38,267 bases of DNA from positions 1 through 38,267 of IMG/VR virus record IMGVR_UViG_3300020438_000109; one strand, written 5' to 3'. Below the pieces are notes generated by a model. The model made no database searches. It had not been told where the DNA came from and saw nothing but the letters and a program-made list of their open reading frames with translations. A program made the position numbers and the translations under genes. Below, piece by piece: positions 22,704-28,620 of this stretch (position 1 is the stretch's first letter; each line of letters opens with the position of its first letter). The stretch comes from a virus.

Positions 22704-24515
22704 ATGTCTAGCATTATCGAAAGATTGACCGAAGGAGTTGTCAATCGTGATATGCGTGCCGAAGGTCATGCTCTTCTTTCCAAGTGGGAGAAGACAGGAC
22801 TTCTTGAGGGTCTCGAAAAAGAGCACACCCGCAAGAATATGGCACGATTACTTGAAAACCAAGCAAAGGAACTACTTCGTGAGAGTTCCTCGATGGCTGG
22901 TGGCGATGTCGAAGGATTCGCTGCAGTCGCATTCCCAATTGTACGACGCGTTTTCGCTGGCTTGATTGCCAACGATCTTGTCGCCGTCCAACCTATGAGT
23001 CTCCCCTCGGGCCTCATTTTCTTCCTTGACTTCACCGTCGATGGAGATATTCCTTCCCCTGCTAAGCCTGGCTACGCCGCAAACTCATCGTTTTACGGTG
23101 GTGGTCGAGTTGGTTCGCAGATCACCGGTGGTATCAACTTAACTGGTGATAACGCTGAAGCTGGTCCTTACGGACTGAACAATGGTTACGCTTCGCCTAC
23201 TGGCTCCGTTAAGGTTGCCGCGGCTTCGTTTATCCTTGTTGCTTCAGGTACCGCAGGTGCTACCCCCGGTGCAGGTGCATTGCCACTTAGCGCCAAAAAT
23301 CAAGCTACACTTGATAGCCTCACTAAATACGACCCAGATCTTTCTGGTGCTATTGTTGCGGTTGTTGAGCAAACCGGTGCTGCTGATTGGGGTCAACTTG
23401 CTGTTGACGACTTGATCACTATTGGTTTACAAGATAGCTTGTCTGCAACGACAGTTGATAAGAACGTTAAGATTATTCGTCGCTTGTCTTCGATCTCTTC
23501 TGGTTCTACTACCACAGATTCGTCTAACGTTTCTTGGAAGTGTACTCTTGTCCTTGCACAGCGTTCTGGCTCTGTTAAGCCAGACGATGGTGTGGTTGGT
23601 CGCTCTTTCATGAGTACCGTTACCGGAGCATCGACTGAGTTTGGCTTTAGCTTCCAGATTGATGATGACCTTGTCACTGGTGGAGCGCTTGGATCAGTTA
23701 TTGGTGATCCTACTTGGGGCTTGGAAGGAAATGATAACATTCCTGAAATCAACATCAAAGTCGATTCTGTCGCTGTTACCGCAGCTACTAAGAAGCTCAA
23801 GGCTAAGTGGACTCCGGAGTTAGGTCAAGACCTTAACGCCTACCACAACCTTGATGCAGAAGTTGAGTTGACTTCGATCCTTTCGGAGCAAATTGCTCTT
23901 GAGATCGATCGCGAGATTCTTGAAGATCTCATCAAAGGCGCGCAGGCTGCTACCTACTACTGGTCTCGCTCCCCAGGTCTCTTCGTGAACCGTGAAACTG
24001 GTAAAGAAATTGGCGCATCTTCGGCTGCTCCTGACTTCACTGGTACTGTGAGCGAATGGTATGAAACTCTCGTTGAAACCATCAACGATGTTTCGGCACA
24101 AATTCACCGTAAGACACTTCGCGGTGGCGCAAACTTCATCGTTTGCTCTCCAGAAGTTGCTAACGTCCTTGAATTCACTGCTGGCTTCCGTGCTTCCGTC
24201 ACTGCTGACGATGAGCGTGGTTCCATTGGTGCGGTCAAGGTCGGTGCTCTTACTAAGAAGTTCGATGTTTACGTCGATCCATACTTCTTGCGTAATGTCA
24301 TCCTTGTTGGCCGTCGCGGTACCTCTTTCCTTGAAAGCGGTTATGTGTACGCACCATACGTACCACTCCAGACTACACCTACAATCTTCGGACCAGAAGA
24401 CTTCGTACCACGTAAGGGCGTCATGACCCGCTACGCGAAGAAGATGGTTCGTCCAGATATGTACGGTCTTGTCGTTGTGCGCGGTCTCCTTGGAGAAGCT
24501 GGATCTACTGTTTAA
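22704..24515 (+). CDS. 23: Major capsid protein (gp23-like)
   Basis: This HK97-fold subunit forms the head shell. The 603-residue sequence shows the gp23 N-terminal region TGLLEGLEKEHTRKNMARLL (31-50) and ENQAKELLRE, then AFPIVRRVFAGLIANDLVAVQPMSLPSGLIF, close in pattern to T4 gp23. The protease rule (L/I)xE points to cleavage after E60 in LLRE, near the T4 site after residue 65. The C-terminal part contains DLNAYHNLDAEVELTSILSE, FIVCSPEVANVLE and GRRGTSFLESGYVYAPYVPL, usual for T4-type capsids. It is longer than T4 gp23 (521 aa), with extra Gly/Ala/Ser-rich sequence around residues 130-200. A strong terminator follows. Confidence 0.96.
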   Translation: MSSIIERLTEGVVNRDMRAEGHALLSKWEKTGLLEGLEKEHTRKNMARLLENQAKELLRESSSMAGGDVEGFAAVAFPIVRRVFAGLIANDLVAVQPMSLPSGLIFFLDFTVDGDIPSPAKPGYAANSSFYGGGRVGSQITGGINLTGDNAEAGPYGLNNGYASPTGSVKVAAASFILVASGTAGATPGAGALPLSAKNQATLDSLTKYDPDLSGAIVAVVEQTGAADWGQLAVDDLITIGLQDSLSATTVDKNVKIIRRLSSISSGSTTTDSSNVSWKCTLVLAQRSGSVKPDDGVVGRSFMSTVTGASTEFGFSFQIDDDLVTGGALGSVIGDPTWGLEGNDNIPEINIKVDSVAVTAATKKLKAKWTPELGQDLNAYHNLDAEVELTSILSEQIALEIDREILEDLIKGAQAATYYWSRSPGLFVNRETGKEIGASSAAPDFTGTVSEWYETLVETINDVSAQIHRKTLRGGANFIVCSPEVANVLEFTAGFRASVTADDERGSIGAVKVGALTKKFDVYVDPYFLRNVILVGRRGTSFLESGYVYAPYVPLQTTPTIFGPEDFVPRKGVMTRYAKKMVRPDMYGLVVVRGLLGEAGSTV

Positions 24516-24542
24516 CAGCAGATTAGTAACCTAATTGAATGT

Positions 24543-24574
24543 AAAGCCCCTGTTTTTAACAGGGGCTTTCTTTT
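24543..24574 (+). terminator. Rho-independent terminator after the capsid gene
   Basis: A 12-bp perfect stem, AAAGCCCCTGTT (24543-24554) with AACAGGGGCTTT (24558-24569), a TTT loop and a following CTTTT run. Confidence 0.95.
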
Positions 24575-24599
24575 GTGTTATATCTTGTGCGAAAGTAAA

Positions 24600-24608
24600 C
24601 TACTTATA
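24600..24608 (+). promoter_or_regulatory. Candidate late promoter element CTAYTTA (site 6)
   Basis: CTACTTATA lies 25 nt after the capsid terminator and 62 nt before the next start. A 6-bp hairpin (TGAACC-AAAA-GGTTCA, 24611-24626) follows at once and would sit at the 5' end of the transcript. Confidence 0.55.
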
Positions 24609-24670
24609 GTTGAACCAAAAGGTTCACCATAATGTTTATGAACATGATTATAAATGGAGGGTTTTAAACT

Positions 24671-25297
24671 ATGGGAAGTAAAAGAGTAGGCTTGGCAAGA
24701 ACCCAAGCCCTAATAGAAAATTTAAAGAGAGAATTAGATCTTAATGCGTCAACGCTTAAAGATTTTATCGTCGGTGGTGCTGGAGATGCTGCAGCAACGA
24801 CTGCCTCGACAGGCACTACTGGCAATTTCGCTGTCAGGAAGGCAAGTGAAGCTGTCGGGTATCACATTTACCAGGAGGAGGTTAGCTTGATTGGTGCATC
24901 TACCGCAACGGATCATGGTATGATTTGTTACTTAAGTAAGACACTTCCAGCAAATGCGAAAATTGTCTCAACAGCTATCACTGTTACAGAATTGGCTAAT
25001 GTGTCCACATTCTTATGTGAGTTAAACCTCTCGGCAACAGCCGACACCGTCCGCGGCGCGGCGGCTGGTTCTCCAACAGAATTAATTGGTGCCGGCCATG
25101 GCACCGGCGCACTTGCGTGTTCGTCTGGCGGATCTGTCGGCGATACTGAGTGTCAAGTGAAGGAGCATGGTATGGATGTTGGCGCAAAAACTTCAGTGCT
25201 TTTATGTAATGACAGCACTGGCAACGGCACCGCCGCAATTACTACAGGCTCTGTTCTTGTGACTATCGAATACTACGGAAGTGCTGCTCCAGCCTAG
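24671..25297 (+). CDS. Putative minor capsid or decoration protein, 208 aa
   Basis: ATG 24671 follows GGAGGG (24657-24662). The basic helical N-terminus MGSKRVGLARTQALIENLKR leads into a Ala/Thr/Gly-rich beta-type domain (from about residue 35) with four cysteines. The sequence has no T4 gp24 features; T4 gp24 is a gp23 paralogue and this protein is much shorter. Its own promoter-like element, its terminator and the position directly after the capsid gene suggest an abundant virion protein such as a decoration or head-stabilising protein. The exact role is not shown by the sequence. Confidence 0.65.
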   Translation: MGSKRVGLARTQALIENLKRELDLNASTLKDFIVGGAGDAAATTASTGTTGNFAVRKASEAVGYHIYQEEVSLIGASTATDHGMICYLSKTLPANAKIVSTAITVTELANVSTFLCELNLSATADTVRGAAAGSPTELIGAGHGTGALACSSGGSVGDTECQVKEHGMDVGAKTSVLLCNDSTGNGTAAITTGSVLVTIEYYGSAAPA

Positions 25298-25326
25298 GCT
25301 GACACAGTTTCTTAATTTCAAAATTA

Positions 25327-25356
25327 AACTCCACCCTTTTCGGGGTGGAGTTTTTT
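25327..25356 (+). terminator. Rho-independent terminator
   Basis: AACTCCACCC (25327-25336) pairs with GGGTGGAGTT (25343-25352) around a TTTTCG loop, and a T-run follows. It ends the single-gene unit 24671-25297. Confidence 0.93.
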
Positions 25357-25417
25357 AAAATTCGTAGTTTCTCATTTTTTTTCTCCGGTAAATTTTTGAG
25401 ATTTTGCTTTTTCTAAA

Positions 25418-25426
25418 CTATTTATA
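25418..25426 (+). promoter_or_regulatory. Candidate late promoter element CTAYTTA (site 7)
   Basis: CTATTTATA lies 60 nt after the preceding terminator and 17 nt before ATG 25444, with AAGGAG (25430-25435) between them. Confidence 0.5.
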
Positions 25427-25443
25427 TGAAAGGAGAAACTGCT

Positions 25444-25785
25444 ATGAACCCCCGCAGAAGAATGATGCTCAAACTTAAAGAAAGAGCACGCCAAACACCC
25501 GAGACTACACCTGAGACTACACCTGAGACCACATCCGAGACCGTCATTGAGGCCCCGACCACGACCGCACCAGCGGCTGTTACTGACGCCGGAACACTTA
25601 AGTCTACCGAGACTACGACTACAAAGGTTAACGCCACCGTAGAGGCTCCAAAAAGTTACTCGAAAAAAGGACCTACTCTGAAAAACACAGCGAAGAAGGT
25701 TACATCTACCGTCACACCAACAACAACCAAAAACACCAAAACAACAACCAAAAAAGTAACCAAAAAGACCACTCGAAAGAAGTAA
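25444..25785 (+). CDS. Thr/Lys-rich basic low-complexity protein, 113 aa
   Basis: I choose ATG 25444 because AAGGAG ends 8 nt before it; the ATG at 25426 lies inside the promoter-like element and ahead of this ribosome-binding site. The product starts MNPRRRMMLKLKERARQTPE, continues with PETT repeats and ends in a Thr/Lys tract (TTTKKVTKKTTRKK). It is disordered, strongly basic at both ends and acidic near the repeats. Histone H1-like tails and phage internal DNA-binding proteins look like this, so a DNA-associated head protein is possible. Low complexity makes homology calls unreliable. Confidence 0.6.
   Translation: MNPRRRMMLKLKERARQTPETTPETTPETTSETVIEAPTTTAPAAVTDAGTLKSTETTTTKVNATVEAPKSYSKKGPTLKNTAKKVTSTVTPTTTKNTKTTTKKVTKKTTRKK
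25498..25545 (+). repeat. 12-nt tandem repeat encoding PETT
   Basis: Four consecutive 12-nt units (CCYGAGACTACA-type) encode PETT, PETT, PETT and SETV. The first three differ by only one or two bases, so expansion by slippage is recent or ongoing. Confidence 0.85.
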
Positions 25786-25844
25786 AGAGTTGAATAGTAT
25801 AAAACTATTGTATTTTTAAGGCGGTCATTGATCGCCTCTTTACT
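25781..25844 (+). other. Predicted three-way-junction RNA structure
   Basis: AGTAAAGAG (25781-25789) pairs perfectly with CTCTTTACT (25836-25844). Within it are two hairpins: AATAGT/ACTATT (25793-25798 with 25804-25809) and GGCGGTC/GATCGCC (25820-25826 with 25830-25836, one G-T pair; the last C is shared with the outer helix). The stop codon of the preceding gene lies in the outer stem. No T-run follows, so it is not a standard terminator; RNA processing or translational control of the neck gene is possible. Confidence 0.5.
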
Positions 25845-25867
25845 AATTAAATTGAGGAAGTTTACAA

Positions 25868-27142
25868 ATGCCCACTAATTTAAATCCCAAATCACAAATA
25901 AGTGCTATCGTGTTGACGTCTACTGGTTCAACCGACAATGTTGCATCTGCAGTGCCATTTGGTATCTATACTGGCTCCGTTGAGTTTCTTAGTGGCGCGT
26001 CTGAACAAGTTGCCTATACATATAAAAAACTTGGCGGAGATGTCGTTGATATTGAATTGACGCCATCAAACGTTTATGCTGCATATGAAGAAGCAGTATT
26101 AGAATATTCCTATATTCTTAATCTACATCAAAGTAAAAACAGTATATCGAATGCGCTTGGTAATCTAACTGGAACGTTCGATCATCATGGAAACAGGATG
26201 AGCGGCCCTGTTAGTGCTAGTGTCAAGTATCCAAGATTTCAAGCTCAACCAGCTAAGCGAATCGGAGAAAATATGGCCGGTATGGCTGGTTTTGGCGGCA
26301 CATTCCCGCAATATTCAGCTTCCTTCATTGCACAAACCGAACAGCAAGATTATGACTTGCAGTCCATCATTGAAAGCCAATCAACAAGTGGTGTCGACGA
26401 CCAAGGGAAGGCGGTGAGATTTGCCGGCAAGATCGGAGACAGAAGAATTATAGTCACTCAAGTATTTTATAAGACTCCCCGCGCTATGTGGAGGTTTTTC
26501 GGCTATTATGGTGGAATTAACGTAATCGGCAATTATTCAACGTATGGGCAGTTTGCAGATGATTCAACTTTTGAAATTGTTCCAACTTGGCAAAATAAAC
26601 TGCAGGCTGTCATGTATGAAGACTCGATGTATACCCGGGCATCACACTATTCATATGAGATTATAGACAATAGATTAAGAATTTATCCACGTCCGGCTGA
26701 TTTTGGATTCGAAAGCACAAGAACAATTTGGTTTCGTTTTTACGTGGATGATAATAACGTATTTGCCAAGAATTCAAACTATGATGATGGCGTAGAGGGT
26801 GTTAATAACATCAACACACTGCCTTTTGGTAATATTCCTTACGAAAATATCAATGCGATAGGTAAACAGTGGATTAGGAAGTATTCTTTAGCACTCTGTA
26901 AAGAAATGTTGGGACAAATTCGTGGCAAGTTTACAACGTTGCCAATTCCCGGCGAATCTGTTACACTAAACCACTCAGAACTTCTTTCACAGGCCAAAGA
27001 CGAACAACAACAACTTAAGGACAAACTAATGGAGATCCTTAAAGAGGTTGAATACAAGGAACTCGTCAAATACGATGCGGAGTCATCAGAAGCATCCGAA
27101 AAAGTTTTCAAAGCTTCTCCATTACCAATTTTTGTAGGGTGA
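25868..27142 (+). CDS. 13: Neck protein (gp13-like), 424 aa
   Basis: ATG 25868 follows GAGGAAG. It is the first of three genes between capsid and sheath, the place of the T4 neck genes 13-14-15. Neck proteins seal the portal after packaging and join the tail. The N-terminal half contains YAAYEEAVLEYSYILNLHQS. The C-terminal half has IRKYSLALCKEMLGQIRGKF, LPIPGESVTLNHSELLSQA and a Glu/Lys helix, the pattern of gp13-type head-completion proteins in T4-like phages. It is longer than T4 gp13 (309 aa). The assignment is a family-level judgement by position and pattern; gp14 is the alternative. Confidence 0.7.
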   Translation: MPTNLNPKSQISAIVLTSTGSTDNVASAVPFGIYTGSVEFLSGASEQVAYTYKKLGGDVVDIELTPSNVYAAYEEAVLEYSYILNLHQSKNSISNALGNLTGTFDHHGNRMSGPVSASVKYPRFQAQPAKRIGENMAGMAGFGGTFPQYSASFIAQTEQQDYDLQSIIESQSTSGVDDQGKAVRFAGKIGDRRIIVTQVFYKTPRAMWRFFGYYGGINVIGNYSTYGQFADDSTFEIVPTWQNKLQAVMYEDSMYTRASHYSYEIIDNRLRIYPRPADFGFESTRTIWFRFYVDDNNVFAKNSNYDDGVEGVNNINTLPFGNIPYENINAIGKQWIRKYSLALCKEMLGQIRGKFTTLPIPGESVTLNHSELLSQAKDEQQQLKDKLMEILKEVEYKELVKYDAESSEASEKVFKASPLPIFVG

Positions 27143-27147
27143 AGTAA

Positions 27148-27636
27148 ATGTCAAATGAATGGGAAAGACCAGAACAACCGCCACCCCCGTTATTTCTAGG
27201 TAAGAAAGAAAGAGATCTTGTTAAACAAGTCAATGATGAGCTTATTGAAAAGGTCATCGGACAACAAATTCTATATTACTCTATAGATATGGAAAGGACT
27301 GATTTTCACGATATGTACGGCGAGGCTGTAGAGAAGACTTTTCTTCCACCCGTTAGAATATACGCTCTTGTAAACGTCGAAGAGGAATCTACTTCTTATC
27401 TCGAAGGCGTAGGTACCGATGCTGACGCTATGATTAATGTCTACTTCCACAAGAAAAGACTTAACGATGATCAGGATGTTTTTGTTAGGCAAGGTGACTT
27501 TGTTTTATACGGTAAAGTTTATTACGAGATAGTTAAGTTATCAGAGCCAAGAAAACTTTTTGGTCAAGTTGACCACACTTTTGAAATTATGGCTCTTTGT
27601 AAACGCGCCAGAAGAGGACTATTCGATGCTACCTGA
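27148..27636 (+). CDS. 14: Neck or head-completion protein (gp14-like), 162 aa
   Basis: ATG 27148 is 5 nt after the previous stop, with GGGTGAAG upstream. The sequence MSNEWERPEQPPPPLFLGKK leads into a helix (ERDLVKQVNDELIEKVIGQQ) and a beta-rich part with YYSIDMERTDFHDMYGEAVE, FVRQGDFVLYGKVYYEIVKL and DHTFEIMALC. This pattern is what I expect of gp14-type neck proteins in marine T4-like phages; T4 gp14 itself is longer (256 aa). It overlaps the next gene by 11 nt. Position between gp13-like and gp15-like genes supports the call. Confidence 0.65.
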   Translation: MSNEWERPEQPPPPLFLGKKERDLVKQVNDELIEKVIGQQILYYSIDMERTDFHDMYGEAVEKTFLPPVRIYALVNVEEESTSYLEGVGTDADAMINVYFHKKRLNDDQDVFVRQGDFVLYGKVYYEIVKLSEPRKLFGQVDHTFEIMALCKRARRGLFDAT

Positions 27637-28501
27637 TGATTTTGATTTCGCACAATTACCACCAACTAAATATAAATTTACTTTAAAAGAAATAGGAATG
27701 TTAGGTTCTTCAATCGAGGATATAGATTACTCTATTGTTTCTTGGTTAAAGGAAGATTTGGAACTAATTGCCAAAACAAATGCCGGCTACACTAAAGTGC
27801 CAGTTTTTTGGCAAACACCAGAAAGATCTTTCCAAGTCAAAGACGACAAATCTTTAAGAGATGCTGAAGGAGCAATTATTTTACCAGTCGTTAGCATCGA
27901 AAGAACAGGTATTGTAAAAGATCCAGCCCTTAAAGGATCCTTTCAAGCGCAACTTTTTTCCGATAAAGGAAATGGCCGAACAGGTCGTATGGTTATTGCT
28001 AAAAAAATAAAACAAGACAAAACCAGAAACTTCGCAGTTGCTGCAGGTACGCGAGCATATACGAACGGAAAGATACAACAGAACTTTCCTAGAGTTAACC
28101 ACAGAGTGGTCATTCAGACGCTGTCTATCCCAATACCTGTTTATGTAAACTTGGAATATAAAATAACCATCAGAAGCGAGTATCAACAACAGATGAACTC
28201 GTTAATGCAGCCTTTTCTTGCTCGAACTGGTCAAATCAATTCTTTTTTGTTGAGAAGAAACGGTCATATTTACGAAGCATTCATTGATCAGAATTTTGCA
28301 CATAATAACAATGTGGCAAATTTAAACGATGACGTCAGGATGTTCCAAACGGATATTACTATACGTATTTTGGGGTATCTAATAGGCGAGGGAGAGAACG
28401 ATGACAGAGAGTTGGTCAGGGTAGAGGAAAATTTTGTAGAAGTAACTTTTCCTAGAGAGGTCGAGCCACTTCCTGGTTCTCCGAGCTTTTTTGAAGACTA
28501 A
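27626..28501 (+). CDS. 15: Tail terminator / proximal sheath stabiliser (gp15-like), 291 aa
   Basis: I choose ATG 27626, which overlaps the previous gene by 11 nt and follows AGAGGA; the upstream in-frame ATG at 27560 lies deep inside that gene. The protein contains KVPVFWQTPERSFQVKDDKS, ILPVVSIERTGIVKD and RVVIQTLSIPIPVYVNLEYK, a pattern of T4-like proximal tail proteins. gp15 is hexameric, caps the finished tail tube and joins tail to neck. Length is near T4 gp15 (272 aa). The place immediately before the sheath gene agrees. Confidence 0.7.
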   Translation: MLPDDFDFAQLPPTKYKFTLKEIGMLGSSIEDIDYSIVSWLKEDLELIAKTNAGYTKVPVFWQTPERSFQVKDDKSLRDAEGAIILPVVSIERTGIVKDPALKGSFQAQLFSDKGNGRTGRMVIAKKIKQDKTRNFAVAAGTRAYTNGKIQQNFPRVNHRVVIQTLSIPIPVYVNLEYKITIRSEYQQQMNSLMQPFLARTGQINSFLLRRNGHIYEAFIDQNFAHNNNVANLNDDVRMFQTDITIRILGYLIGEGENDDRELVRVEENFVEVTFPREVEPLPGSPSFFED

Positions 28502-28557
28502 TTCAGGAACTGAACGTTATTTTGTCATTTCTCTTCCTCCTTTTGAAGATAGAAATA

Positions 28558-28566
28558 CTATTTAAG
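28558..28566 (+). promoter_or_regulatory. Candidate late promoter element CTAYTTA (site 8)
   Basis: CTATTTAAG lies in the 119-nt gap before the sheath gene, 54 nt ahead of the start. A short inverted repeat (TAATGA/TCATTA, 28567-28586) follows directly. Confidence 0.45.
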
Positions 28567-28620
28567 TAATGATATACCAGTCATTATGACAAATTCATTC
28601 TAAAGAAGGAAAGCAACACT

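Noticed and set aside
23182-24426. Several short + strand frames inside the capsid gene
   Set aside because: Leu/Ser-rich alternate-frame shadows of gp23 with no ribosome-binding sites.
24516-24670. Possible tRNA or other structured RNA gene in the longest gap
   Set aside because: The gap is explained by a terminator, a promoter-like element and two small hairpins; no cloverleaf or T-loop sequence is visible.
25498-25545. CRISPR-like repeat
   Set aside because: The units are contiguous, 12 nt long and in frame (PETT); there are no spacers.
28567-28586. TAATGA/TCATTA inverted repeat as a terminator before the sheath gene
   Set aside because: Six A/T-rich base pairs with no T-run; too weak to be called a terminator.
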